From assembly GCA_963575745.1 (NCBI GenBank), contig CAUYUJ010017660.1, positions 415,001-479,000 on the forward strand: a DNA stretch of 64,000 bases, written 5' to 3'. The DNA comes from Prorocentrum cordatum. Lineage: Eukaryota; Sar; Dinophyceae; Prorocentrales; Prorocentraceae. Positions 8,531 to 19,230 of this stretch are shown here, piece by piece. The notes under the pieces were generated by a model. That model worked only from the letters and a program-made list of their open reading frames with translations. It searched no databases and had not been told where the DNA came from. A program made the position numbers and the translations under genes. Each line of letters opens with the position of its first letter. The first letter of the stretch is position 1.

Positions 8531-11500
8531 ATGGAACCCAAGCGGCGCATGCGCCGTAAGGGGTCCATCGGGGCCTCGCGTCCGAGCTCTCCGACGGCGC
8601 GACGGCTCGGTGACGAGTTGGAGAGCCTTAGTGCGGACTGTGTTGGTGTCCCAGGTACCCCCCCCCCCCAGCTCCGACGGACCCGAGGCGCGGCTAGCTG
8701 CTGAACTTCACCGCAGCGCCGCCCGCGGGGGGACAGGAGAAGGAGTAGGAACAGGTAGGAAGGAGTTTCACACGCCTACCTTCGATCCTCCATCTCCTCC
8801 TCAGTCGGGAGCAATCCCAACTGCGTCAGGCGAAAGCCTCGCTGGTCCTGATACTCCAGGGCGCTTTCGCGCTAACCGCCGATGGACCTCAGGTGCTGGT
8901 ACCCCCAGCCCTGCGACCGCTCCTGTTGCGGGGCGCGTAGCCACCTTCGAGGAACTCAGTAGACCAGTGGCGGCACAGCCGCAGACGCAGTACCCCAAGG
9001 TATCATCGGATGAGACACCACACACACACACGGTCCTAGCCGCAGCTCGTCCGCCCGCGCGCAACCGTCGTGGGGCCCCAGGCCCATGCGGCGAGAGGAG
9101 GTCGAGCCCGCGTGCAGCCTCTCAGAGGCCAAGCACTCCTCGCGAGAGGGGGCAGAGGGAAGCCTATGCTCCCCACCTCTCCATCTCAGACGACCAGCTG
9201 GCGGAAACGTCCGCCGCAGCTGAAATAGCTGAGCTCAGAGACCAGGTTGAAACCTGCGTGTCCAGGCAATACTCTGGACTACTACAGAGCGTTCAGACGA
9301 ACGCTGCCAACACTGCAGCCATGCGCCAAGATCTTGACGGCGCCTTAGGGATCATCGATTCCAGGATTGCCGAAGATCGACGCATCATAGGTGAGCTGCA
9401 GTACCAGGTTGATCGCGAGGTGTCACACTCAGGTGAACGAACGGCGATGGTCGAGAACCTGCGCAGCTACCTAGCGCAGATGGAGCAACAGCTTGTGCTC
9501 GTACGCGACACAGGCGTTTCAGCAGTCAGGATCCTCCACGATGAGATCCACGACCAGCTCCGCAACCGACCGCCACCAGCCGAGGCCACCGACCTCGGCG
9601 ACGTTCAGTCTCAGATAAATGATCTTCGATCCCACATGGACCACACTACGGCGACGCTTCGCAACGAAGCACACACCAACTCGTCGAACCTGATCGACAT
9701 GTTGCAACGTGCTGAGAGAGTCATCGCCCAAAGGCTTGATGCGACCAACGCTGTCGTGCAGCCACTTGCTAACCGGATCTCTGAGATCGAGCAGCGTTTT
9801 CCTGGCGTACAGGACGCCCTGGCAGAGTTGCATGTCGGACGAGCCCAGACTGGCCAGCTGGATTTTCCTCCCACGGGTTACGATTTCGCCCGTCTCACTG
9901 ACAGGTTGCAGGAGGTTGAGAAGGCGGCGGGCCACACGCAGTTGGAGCTCTCCCAGGTTATTCGTGAGAGAGATACTGAGAAGGTACGTGTCGAGGGGCA
10001 CCTCGCACGTCTGGAAAGTGAGTCGAGGCGCAAGGCGCCCGTCTCCGAGCCTACGAGCAACGACTTGATCGGTATTCACAACGTTCTCGGGATACTGATG
10101 AATACACACGCCAAAAGGTGGCCCATATACACGAAGACATGACGAGCTGGACAAATCAGCTGATCGACCACACCAACGACACCAGTCTGCACCTTCGACC
10201 TGCAACCGACCTGCACAGGCCGACGGCAGCGTCCGCCGAAGCACCACAAGCTTCTGCAGGACAACAACGACGTACGTCACCAGGAGCAGCCTCTGCGGCA
10301 GCTTCAGCACAGACACGCCATGTGTCTCCTGTGCGCGTAGAACCGACTACTGACGGTGTACCGATACCCTCACAACCATTGTCTGCGGTTTCGGTCAATA
10401 CTACTACTCCTATCAAGGAGTCAGACACCGTCCGAGTCCCTGTCTTGCCTAAGATTACGCAGCTGCTCGAGTGGCAGCAAAAAGGTACGGAAGAACTGTG
10501 GCGCCGCCTCAGGGCGACCATCCAAAGCATATGCCTTCCTATGCGTGGCTGAACAGCCCGAGTGTACCTTCGATGACTTACAAGACAGTGGAGATTTCGA
10601 GAGCATCGATTGCAAACTCGTTACCGCTCTGAGCGACATCTTATCCTCAGACTTGCGCTACCAAATCAGGCTCATCGAAACCAGAGAACACAAAGCAGGA
10701 CGCATGCGCAAAGGACGCCAGATATACTGGCACATCCTACAGTCCTACAAAGTGACAGAGGTTGATGACGACCTGCACGACTTCGAGCGCCTTAAAGAAC
10801 TGAGGATGAGAGATGAAGACTTGCAACGTTTCATTTCTGACTGGGACGCTTTACTATTGGAGTGCCGAGAAGCACCCGACCCAAAGATCTTGGAATCTCT
10901 GTTTCGTACACAGATTCGGATACATGCCTGGATGAAACAAGACATGTATGAGTACCAGCGCATGAAGATCAGCGACCCGAATCGTACCTATGATTGGCTC
11001 CGACAGCGCGTCCTGGACGTACTGGAGCTCAAACAGTTGGAAAATAATCAAAATAAGTTACGGTACGAACACGAGACACGTTCTCAAGTCAGTGTATGTG
11101 CTGCCTGGAAGAAAGGCAATTGTCGCAATGGTGAACGATGCAAGGCTTTGCATACATGTTCCAGGGATTGGAAGAACAATAGACCTTCCAGAGCATCGAC
11201 CGCTGGTGGCAACGCCCGCCGCAGCGTGTCAACCCCTGCGGATCACAAGAAGCCAGCATCGAAACCATTCTGCTTCGAGTTCGCCAAGCGCAACGCATGC
11301 AACAGAGGCGACAAGTGCAATTTTCCACACGTTGCACAGTGTAAAGACTTCGCACAGAACAAGTGCCCCAAGGGCGACAAATGCAAATACGCTCATCTTA
11401 CACCTGGCGCGAAGACTCCCGAGCGAAGCCCGAGTCGACCACGGACCTCCAGTCAGGATAGTCGTGGCCGACCACCATCCCGCGGATCAGGAAGCCAACG

Positions 11501-12107
11501 TTCTTCACAACGCGGGGGGTTCCGCTACGCAAATGACTCACGCCATGGACGTGACAACCGACGCCACTACGACCGATCTCGTTCATCCTCCAGGAGGTCT
11601 CCAGATTCCCGCAGTCAGTCGAGAAGTCGTTACGACAGATCTTCGAGATCTACCTCCCGAGGACGAGACAACCGTGGCGGCGGACGTGGCAGCCCACGCG
11701 GCCGTGATAGATCATGCGGTAGTGACAGAGGACGTGGCAGACGTTCCACGAGCCGTGGTTCGTCCCGTGGTTCTCCCCACGCCAGAGCACGTTCTCCAGC
11801 CAATTATCGACGTTCACGCCGTTCCGACCGCAGTTACGTCATTCGTGACAAGACCCTCATGGCCAACGCTAAGGTCACTACGACATCTACCAAACCACGC
11901 CGTCGGATACGCTTCGACACACATAATGTGGAATACTACCTACATACCGTACCTGGCAGGGCCAGATTGGACACGTGGAAGGAGATGCCGAACGAGGGTG
12001 ACATTGTCAATGTACCAGACCCGCTACCACAACGATGGTGGGATCAGAGTGCAGACGCTCTACGAGAATGTCAAACAGAGGCACAGCTGTGGCACAAAGA
12101 TCTATAG
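8531..12107 (+). pseudogene. gag of element A (coiled coil, capsid-like region, three CCCH zinc fingers, Arg/Ser-rich tail), frameshifted
   Basis: Gag builds the virus-like particle and binds the element RNA. The likely start is the ATG at 8531 (MEPKRRM). A 12-C run at about 8658 puts it out of frame with the main body (frame of 8349-10142). Order: Pro-rich start, coiled coil at about 9200-10020, a capsid-like helical region at about 10470-11040, CCCH fingers at 11097-11400 (spacings C-x7/8-C-x5-C-x3-H) and an Arg/Ser/Gly-rich tail to about 11850. Two more frame breaks are visible by comparison with element B: a one-base loss near 10025 and an extra A near 10480. A TAG at 12105 replaces a Tyr codon of the other copies. 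Zinc fingers here are CCCH instead of the usual CCHC knuckle. Confidence 0.85.
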
Positions 12108-12734
12108 GACTACCGACACAACAAGGAGTCGGTGGTCACACCAACTGCGATCCGATAATACGACGACGCTACCAAGCAGTCATCAAAGACAGCCCAGACG
12201 AAGACAACGACGATGCAAGTCGACCCACCACGCCCGACTGCTGCTTTGACACGATCTTGGGTTCTCGACAGTGGTTCTGCGCATCATATTCAGGGTAAAC
12301 ATGAACTGACGCAGACCGAATCGGATCGCATATCTTTTCGCGAAGAGCATATTCTGGAAACTGCCAATGGTGATCGCGCTGTCAACGAGCACTACGACAT
12401 ACGGCTACCCGAGGTTGGCTTACATAGTTCAGCCCATGCCTTGCCAGACTGTCCATCATTACTATCAGTTGGGAAATTGACTGAGGATGATGGCTTTCGG
12501 CAGCTTTGGGATCCCGAGCTGGGCTACTTGCTTCAGGATCCGGGGGGCCAATGGTATAAGATTCCAGTCAACAATAGAGCTCCAGAATTACGACTCGACG
12601 ACCTCACACTGATACCGCCACCACGTCTGTGCACTTCGTCAGCACCCCGACGTCGTCAGCGCAAGCGTTCATCCGCCCGCTGCAACGACATGTTGGCGCT
12701 GCAAAACTACAGAGCAGTCAACAACTGCAGATAA
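12108..12734 (+). pseudogene. aspartic protease of element A
   Basis: A Copia-type retroviral aspartic protease that would cut the polyprotein. The core reads WVLDSGSAHHI, with the catalytic Asp-Ser-Gly at 12267-12275. It is followed by the hydrophobic and LLSVGKL segments typical of the protease to pre-integrase region. The frame continues directly from gag; the TAG at 12105 cuts it off in this copy only. A two-base deletion near 12691, compared with element B, breaks the frame just before the Cys-rich end (CCKTTEQ in B). Of the three copies in the window this is the only one with an intact catalytic triplet. Confidence 0.8.
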
Positions 12735-12813
12735 GCTGCGGCCCCACATAGGGACCTGCCCCAAGAGACTACATGTCGGCGAGGGAGGAGGAGCACGGAC
12801 CGCCACGGTCGAA

Positions 12814-12816
12814 TAA
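12814..12816 (+). other. in-frame TAA between protease and integrase
   Basis: TAA in the context GAA TAA CCT lies in the same frame as the integrase. The identical codon is present in element B at 38196-38198 and 63573-63575, although A and B differ by several per cent around it. This is consistent with termination after Gag-protease and occasional readthrough to make the longer product. Confidence 0.5.
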
Positions 12817-14994
12817 CCTCACGACACAAATAATGCCGAGACCAATGTGGACACACCCACCGACTCGCTCAAGTCTCAGACGCAGTGTTCTCCTCCAACA
12901 TGCGGGGGGCTAGCATATACAGCTCAAGCAGATACCGACATACCGACGGAGACACTCACACTAGTGCACCACGACAATGATCGCGTTCTTCCAAACAGAC
13001 AGAAGAAGCCCATCGACCCTATGCACTACATGACTCACAGTCCAAAACATCCAGACTGTGAGATTTGTTCTCGCACGATGGCGCAGAATGCACCGTGTCG
13101 TCGACAGCGCAAACCACATCCACCGGCAGACCCCACCGACGAGGACACAGCCTACGAGGCTTTTATCCCGAAGAAGTTTGGGGAAGCTCTAACTGCCGAC
13201 CATGTCGTCTTGGCCAAAGACGATGCCGCCGACAAGCACGGCGACAAGTATGCACTTGTTGTCCTGGATAGATACACTGGCATCTTCATGGCCTACCCAG
13301 CACTACACAAAGACGCAGCTACCACAAAGGCATCCTTTCAACAGTTCATCGCCGCGAACGATGAGGTGAAGCATATCTACACAGACAATTCTGGGGAACT
13401 TCAGAAGGCTTGCCGTCAACTGGGATGGAGACACGACACTAGTACGCCGCATCGTCCGCAAACGAATGGATTGATCGAGCGCGTTGCCAAGATTGTCATT
13501 CTCGGTACGAGAGCTGTGTTGCATATGTCTGGTCTGGGACATGAATGGTGGAAAGAGGCCATGCAAGCCTTTTGCTGTGGACATAATTTTGTGCATCCAT
13601 CCACGGGCGTTGCTGCCCTCAGCGAGGATCACGTCGACAAGACAGCTCATGAAATACGTGTTGGCGAAAGTTTTCCCGGGCACTGCGTTCCATTTGGTGC
13701 TCGGATCTTCTGGAAATGCCTCAACCCCGAGATTAATAACGAGACTGCAAAGTTCAAAGAAAACACTCGGGAAGGGTTATTCATGGGTTACCATTTACAC
13801 TCTGGTGGACGATGGTCAGGTGATTATCTTGTCTTGGACACGGTTACATGCGCCAAGAACCCCGATGGGGAACTGTGTCACGTGCACAGAGTCAAAGACA
13901 TCATCGTCCCCGATGGCAAGTTCACCTACCCAGTGAAAGAAGGTACTCTGCGACACCACAACCCTGAGGCACACAACGAGGTCAAGGCATCTACCTCTCG
14001 CCCCTTGGGCGACAAACCAATGCCCGATCCTCCACTTTCCTACCCTAAAGAATGGGATGATCCCTCTATGATGACAACGGAAGACAACATCGCTGATATC
14101 CACGCATCGGCCTCTGAAGTTGCTGCACCAGCGCCGGAGCCCGACTACTGGGAACAGCGCGGATATTGCGCCATCAGACATATACGTACTCCACGCAAGA
14201 AGTTGTTCATACCGACGGACGACGTCATGAACATACCTGTACCTGTTGATCAGCTCGACGTGACACGAGATTTCGAGACGACCTCTACCTTTGAAGGAGA
14301 AAGTGTCTCTCGCGATGTTTGGGACGGTGTCAGCGCCAACGACCACAGGGAGTTGAGCGAGCCATGGACCGGCTTGGTTCGATTCTATGAGCTTCCAAAA
14401 ATAACGCCAGATGGCAAAATGGTGGTCCGTGGCCGCGAGACACGTGTACAGACTACTACGCGTCCTGATCACATTCTTCCCGAGCGTTGGAAAACCTTAT
14501 CTCGTGGACAGCAAAAGAAAGAAATCGAGCACGCCGAAGATGTTAAACGAGCTCGTGAGATTCGTGACCGAGCTGCGCTTCGAGCGTGGACAAGACAGTA
14601 CAAACAGGCCAACAAATTCCGTACCACTACAGCTGGCGGGCCCACATGGAATGCCGTGGAACGAAGGATTACGTACGATACCGACAACGGCGCGGTCATC
14701 CGTGACGAAAACGTCAAGGGCGTGACGAACAAAGAGATTTTGCATGCCAAACTACCTGGTGGGCCACGCGACATTACTACGGTACTACGTGCTTTGGTGC
14801 TTGTGGATAGTGAGGGGATCGACTTTGGGACCATGAGCCCGCTTATACGCCAGTTCACCCAGTCGGTATCAGTACCCACTAGTCCACGTGAGACGACCTA
14901 TACACCGGCACACAGAGACAAAATTCCCGATTCCTCGTGGGCACGCCCGGCCCTAGTTACCAGAAACCTGAGTAAGAAAGAAGTTGCCGCATAA
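12817..14994 (+). CDS. integrase (Copia type, DD30E) of element A
   Basis: Joins element cDNA to the host DNA. The frame is open from 12817; a GTG at 12847 would be the first start-like codon, but translation more likely comes from readthrough. Counting from 12847: a His/Cys zinc-binding segment (HYMTHSPKHPDCEIC) at about residues 59-73, then the catalytic core with D118 (LTADH), D180 (YTDNSGEL) and E211 (QTNGLIER), a D-x61-D-x30-E spacing. The Copia C-terminal signature with GLFMGYH follows at about 305-320. Residues beyond 370 are acidic and Arg-rich without a known domain. The frame ends at TAA 14992. Compared with the second copy, the left third belongs to lineage A and differs from B. 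Confidence 0.9.
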   Translation, partial: PHDTNNAETNVDTPTDSLKSQTQCSPPTCGGLAYTAQADTDIPTETLTLVHHDNDRVLPNRQKKPIDPMHYMTHSPKHPDCEICSRTMAQNAPCRRQRKPHPPADPTDEDTAYEAFIPKKFGEALTADHVVLAKDDAADKHGDKYALVVLDRYTGIFMAYPALHKDAATTKASFQQFIAANDEVKHIYTDNSGELQKACRQLGWRHDTSTPHRPQTNGLIERVAKIVILGTRAVLHMSGLGHEWWKEAMQAFCCGHNFVHPSTGVAALSEDHVDKTAHEIRVGESFPGHCVPFGARIFWKCLNPEINNETAKFKENTREGLFMGYHLHSGGRWSGDYLVLDTVTCAKNPDGELCHVHRVKDIIVPDGKFTYPVKEGTLRHHNPEAHNEVKASTSRPLGDKPMPDPPLSYPKEWDDPSMMTTEDNIADIHASASEVAAPAPEPDYWEQRGYCAIRHIRTPRKKLFIPTDDVMNIPVPVDQLDVTRDFETTSTFEGESVSRDVWDGVSANDHRELSEPWTGLVRFYELPKITPDGKMVVRGRETRVQTTTRPDHILPERWKTLSRGQQKKEIEHAEDVKRAREIRDRAALRAWTRQYKQANKFRTTTAGGPTWNAVERRITYDTDNGAVIRDENVKGVTNKEILHAKLPGGPRDITTVLRALVLVDSEGIDFGTMSPLIRQFTQSVSVPTSPRETTYTPAHRDKIPDSSWARPALVTRNLSKKEVAA

Positions 14995-15869
14995 CCACGT
15001 GCACAGGAAGCCCTGCGAAAATAATACGAGCGACTTGAAAAGAAACAAACGTGGATGTTGGAGACCGTTGCAGAGAAAGCTGATATTGAGTCACAAGCTA
15101 TTCGCACTGGGACGAAAGTTCATTTCTTCAATATCTTGGAGCTATCTTCAGTCAAACACGAGGAACTTCCGCCTGATCTACGTAAATTCAAGGGCCGAGT
15201 GGTGGTTCAGGGCAATACAGGCAAAGATGAAACTGGTTTGGCCGTCATATTCGCCGACGCCGCTTCCAGCGTTTCGCATATTGAGGCTTCCAAACTTTGT
15301 GCGATGCTACTGCATTATTGCCACACTATGCGGGCAAACAAAGTGATGCACCTGGAGCCTACACGCAAGCATTATTATACGGCCACGGACGAATCGATCC
15401 AGTTCATACATGGATTACCATACCCAAATGGCGCCAACCGGCATCCTGGTCAAAATACAAGAATCCAGTGTGCCGATTACGATTGGCACTATACGGACAC
15501 CCTCTTGCAGGTGTCTTTTGGGGAAGAAAGTGTCGCACATGCTTGGGAAGTGTTGGTTTCGAGCCTCTTCCAGGATGGGAATGCGTATGGAGACACAACA
15601 AACTGGGACTGCTACTTTCAGTATATGTGGACGACTTCAAATTAGCCGGACTGGCTAACAATCTACAAACTGGCTGGGATTATATCCGCAAGAGCGGTAT
15701 TGACTTGGATCCACCTACTCCATACTCGCAATATCTTGGCTGTGGACAACAGGCATACGATGTACCGCAGAACATGTTCGACAAAATAATGTCTACCATG
15801 CGACCTATGTTGCCCGCACACAGTGAGAGATTTCCATACAGCCAAACAAATTCGTGGAATCCGACATGA
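14995..15869 (+). pseudogene. reverse transcriptase of element A, frameshifted
   Basis: Copies the element RNA into DNA. It follows the integrase in the same frame after TAA codons at 14992 and 15022, and protein-like sequence (YERLEKKQTW) fills the gap. FKGRVVVQGN at about 15190 is the Copia fingers motif. The first catalytic Asp is in SDAPGAYTQ and the pair is in YVDD at 15624-15635, with ALYGHPLAGVFW between. The early part reads in the frame of 15055 and the later part in the frame of 15297, so there is a frameshift near 15300-15345. A second break near 15830 shifts into the RNase H frame. The copy at 40377 has the same lesions. Confidence 0.88.
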
Positions 15870-16614
15870 CATGCTTGGTTTTACTGATCAGTGCATTGAG
15901 CGGTGCCTGGAATGCGCTTCCAAGCGCGCCAAGGGACCAGGGTCACGTCGGAAACGGTCCGACTCGCCGAGGACTTCGCGATCCAAATCGCCTGTCTCCT
16001 CCGGATCGGTCGCCAGACCTACTAGCGTGCTCAACGCGCGGCCACGATCATCCAGCCCAGCAAGATCGGTCGATACACCATCTACTACAACAGAATCAAT
16101 ACCAGTCGCATACGATGACCTACCTGACGCCGAGACCCCTGGCATCGAGGACACCTCCTTCACCGATTCCGATTACTCCGACGAGGGCATCCTTGGCCAG
16201 GACGCGGCGAGTGTACTGATGAAGATGCTCTACCTGGCACGTTGCTGTTGTTTCGATCTTTTACATCCAGTATGTATGCTAGCCAGAGAAATTACCACAT
16301 GGAATACCACGTGTGATAAACGTCTACATCGATTGATACGCAACATCCAAACGACGCGCACACATTGTTTACACGGATGGATGGGCGATTCGTCAGACAA
16401 GTTATCCATCATGCTCTTCACTGACGCCTCGTTCGCCGACTGCATTACACCCTCCAAGTCCACTGCCGGCGTTTTCGCCGCGCTTGTTGGACCTAATACG
16501 TTTTTCCCGGTCAACGCTGTGCGTAACAAACAAACGGTTGTATCGCACTCATCTACATAATCAGAGATTGTTGCTCTTGACTCAGCACTACCACTACTCT
16601 CATTATGGGAAGCC
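15823..16614 (+). pseudogene. connection region and RNase H of element A, with Arg/Ser-rich insert
   Basis: RNase H removes RNA from the RNA-DNA hybrid. After a short linker there is an Arg/Ser/Pro-rich stretch (about 15935-16070) not usual between Copia reverse transcriptase and RNase H. LMKMLYLAR and DKRLHRLI at about 16220-16335 match the Copia connection region. RNase H begins with LFTDASFAD, its first catalytic Asp at 16423. The TAA at 16558 falls inside the SST-E-x-E motif of Copia RNase H, exactly where Glu is expected, and the frame continues SEIVALDSAL. The lesion is shared with the second copy. Confidence 0.82.
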
Positions 16615-19230
16615 GTGGTGGGAGTTGCCAACACATGCAATGAGAAGAATACTTGCCTGGGCTGCCAGGGACGCGCCGACACGGCGACGTATCCGACATT
16701 GGCCGCCAAAAAGAAGAGGCGCAAGCCATCGCCTCGCAAGGCGCCACCCACAAGGGGATCTTCTCCTAGCCGTAGGCTGCTACCGCTGAAGACGGAAATC
16801 TTACGTACAGAGAAAGAAAGATGGGGCGAGGTAGGTTCAGAATGCGGAATGCAGTGCGTTGGACAAGCCAATCACGAGGACATATGCGCATGCATGTACC
16901 ATATTGGTGCACCCGCTGCAGCTCCCCGTTCGCGCACACCTCGTTCGAGAGCACGTTCCCCGCGCGGTAGACAACCCCGCCATCCTCCCTCACCTCCACA
17001 GGATACAGAGAGGTCTAGGACACTCATTGTGCGTTCGTGCCGCAGCAATTTTACGACTCGAGCTACAAAGCTTACAAGCATCCTGTTCGCCGTGTGCGAG
17101 GCGCAAATAAGTGAGATCGGTTCTAATCCCGATGCCCTCATCCCCGAGATGGATCAGGCACAGCCGCCCCACCTCGTCGGCTGGCCCATCGGCTGCGACG
17201 CCGAGTACGACCCGAACGCCAAGGACGACGACCGCGTGGGCTTCACGTACCACGCTCAAACTGGTCGTCCTCGTGATCCTGATGATGGACACATATACAT
17301 ACATCAACGGCGCGCTGATCGCAGTGCAGATTTTGATCTCCGCGTACCCGACGAATCCACTATTCGAGAAGTTGCCCGCTCTGCGTCCGCTGACGTCAAG
17401 AGTTGGATCAGCGAAACTGGTGGAACAGTCGGCCGCGACGCCAACTACGAGTACATCACGATTACGGCTACACCATGGCTGTCTTTCATGAGGGCCATGT
17501 GCATGATCTCCAGCCTCTTCACTCGTAACTCGTCCGTACAAGAAAGTGTTCGTGGCTTACATGATCATTTGAACGCGGTGACCCCAGGAGCACACCGCAA
17601 GTGTCCGCCAATGGACCTCGCGACGGTGATATTGAAGACGGAGTGGATTATGATTCACAACGATTGGTCAAACATTGGCAGTGCAGTACTTGGACAATCT
17701 GCCGAGGACAGCGTTCAGGATACAAAATACTATTATGGAAATGGTATTTGCGCACCTTCCGACGTATACAGCAATGGATTGACAACTCCAAGCTACGCTC
17801 CTAAACTTGACCGTGGTACGATCAAGTTACCTACACGCCCACCTGGCTTAGCCAGGACATCAGATACTGCGGGACACATTGGCCACGTTGTCGAAGATAA
17901 TATTGTCACCGAAATGAGGGCATTTTCCGACATTAACCAGGCGAGCAATTTCCGCCGCAAGCTCAGTACATGGCTGACTGCACGCGGAGGCTTTGGAGGT
18001 ATCGGGTCATACCCCAAGACGGTGGTAACGCCATCGGATCACCCAGACGGCTGGCAGGCACTACCAGAGTACGACGAAAATATGACGAGTACTTATCGTT
18101 GGCAACCATACGACGAGGGCTCGGTATTCATTGGCGAGGCCCCCGCTGAGGTTGACCCTGGCCTTACTCCTGGTACTGATATTGACCCACTTGAGCTTGA
18201 ACAAGCAAAGTGCAGCGCGTTTTGTGGTGGTCGGTTGGTTTCTACTATTCTTTCAGACAACGGGTGGCACTCACTCGTACAGGAAGACCTGGGACTTCTT
18301 CTGCATCATGCCTTCGGTCCGTCAGGGCACGCATACAAATGGGCCAATTTGCACACCGGTTCAACATGGATTACGCAGCCCAAGAAAGGATCCAAGGCCG
18401 TCAAGCACAAGAAGTACCCAAGTCACTTCATCGACGAGCTCAACAGTCCACGAATGCGAGACCATCTCGCCAAAGTATCAAACGTTGGTCTTGTACCGTT
18501 ATTTATGCCGTGCCTCAATCGCGCGGAATGCATGGGTGGCGCTACCCTGGAGCATTTGTCGACCATTATCCGCGACGACATCATGATGTGGGCATTCCCC
18601 TTTGGCAATTACAAAGAATGGTTCAAACAGAACGACACGCCGATTGGCCAGGACTGCATTCAATTGCCAGAGGCTGGTGGAGACACCCGCTGTGATATGG
18701 CACAGCTCCGTGAACAGCGTACGCAGACACAGGAGAGCCGTACCACAGCTATTCTAAACAACAAGTTCGAGTCCACCCTCGAGCAGCGCAACATGATCAA
18801 CATGATCCGCGAGGCCAGAGGTCTGATGATAATGAGCGACAATGCCTCTATCAAAAAGTGGCGTGAATTAAACGAGGCCGTCTGGGAATATTGGGCTAAC
18901 GACTTTCCTGCATACGTGAAACAAAGGCACTATTGCAGAGGCGTCAATGCCATGGTGGCATGGAGCGCAAACGACATTGCATGTGCCAACCACGGACAGA
19001 ATACCGTGGACATGCGTCGCCACGAGAATCGTGCACCTACTTCTGTGCGCGAGCTCCAGAAGATGGAATGTGAGGGCGGCGTCCCGACGCTTATGCCAGT
19101 ACACGTACAAGTGGATGTACCACGCTTTATTGATGTGATGCAGTACTTCCGTTGCCCTACGGTTATGGGGCCAGGCAAAGCAGCGCAATGGGGCGTACAC
19201 CGAACTTCGATTACCACACGGACGATTTGA
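16615..19230 (+). CDS. orphan 871-codon frame downstream of RNase H, element A
   Basis: Not recognised as any family. The frame is in phase with RNase H and is open from 16561, so it is probably the polyprotein tail and 16615 (GTG) is not a real start. The first 110 residues carry a basic KKKRRKPSPRK segment and an Arg/Ser-rich run. The rest is soluble-looking with balanced composition, many Trp and conserved-looking motifs such as GWPIGCDAEYDP and ITATPWLSF, and no membrane segment. It overlaps the next frame by 79 bp. The second copy at 41997 is nearly identical with no new stop codons. Function unknown. Confidence 0.7.
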   Translation: MVGVANTCNEKNTCLGCQGRADTATYPTLAAKKKRRKPSPRKAPPTRGSSPSRRLLPLKTEILRTEKERWGEVGSECGMQCVGQANHEDICACMYHIGAPAAAPRSRTPRSRARSPRGRQPRHPPSPPQDTERSRTLIVRSCRSNFTTRATKLTSILFAVCEAQISEIGSNPDALIPEMDQAQPPHLVGWPIGCDAEYDPNAKDDDRVGFTYHAQTGRPRDPDDGHIYIHQRRADRSADFDLRVPDESTIREVARSASADVKSWISETGGTVGRDANYEYITITATPWLSFMRAMCMISSLFTRNSSVQESVRGLHDHLNAVTPGAHRKCPPMDLATVILKTEWIMIHNDWSNIGSAVLGQSAEDSVQDTKYYYGNGICAPSDVYSNGLTTPSYAPKLDRGTIKLPTRPPGLARTSDTAGHIGHVVEDNIVTEMRAFSDINQASNFRRKLSTWLTARGGFGGIGSYPKTVVTPSDHPDGWQALPEYDENMTSTYRWQPYDEGSVFIGEAPAEVDPGLTPGTDIDPLELEQAKCSAFCGGRLVSTILSDNGWHSLVQEDLGLLLHHAFGPSGHAYKWANLHTGSTWITQPKKGSKAVKHKKYPSHFIDELNSPRMRDHLAKVSNVGLVPLFMPCLNRAECMGGATLEHLSTIIRDDIMMWAFPFGNYKEWFKQNDTPIGQDCIQLPEAGGDTRCDMAQLREQRTQTQESRTTAILNNKFESTLEQRNMINMIREARGLMIMSDNASIKKWRELNEAVWEYWANDFPAYVKQRHYCRGVNAMVAWSANDIACANHGQNTVDMRRHENRAPTSVRELQKMECEGGVPTLMPVHVQVDVPRFIDVMQYFRCPTVMGPGKAAQWGVHRTSITTRTI

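Noticed and set aside
19152-19230. Programmed -1 frameshift between orphan frames
   Set aside because: No slippery heptamer or clear downstream structure in the overlap, and other frame breaks in the same element are plain mutations.
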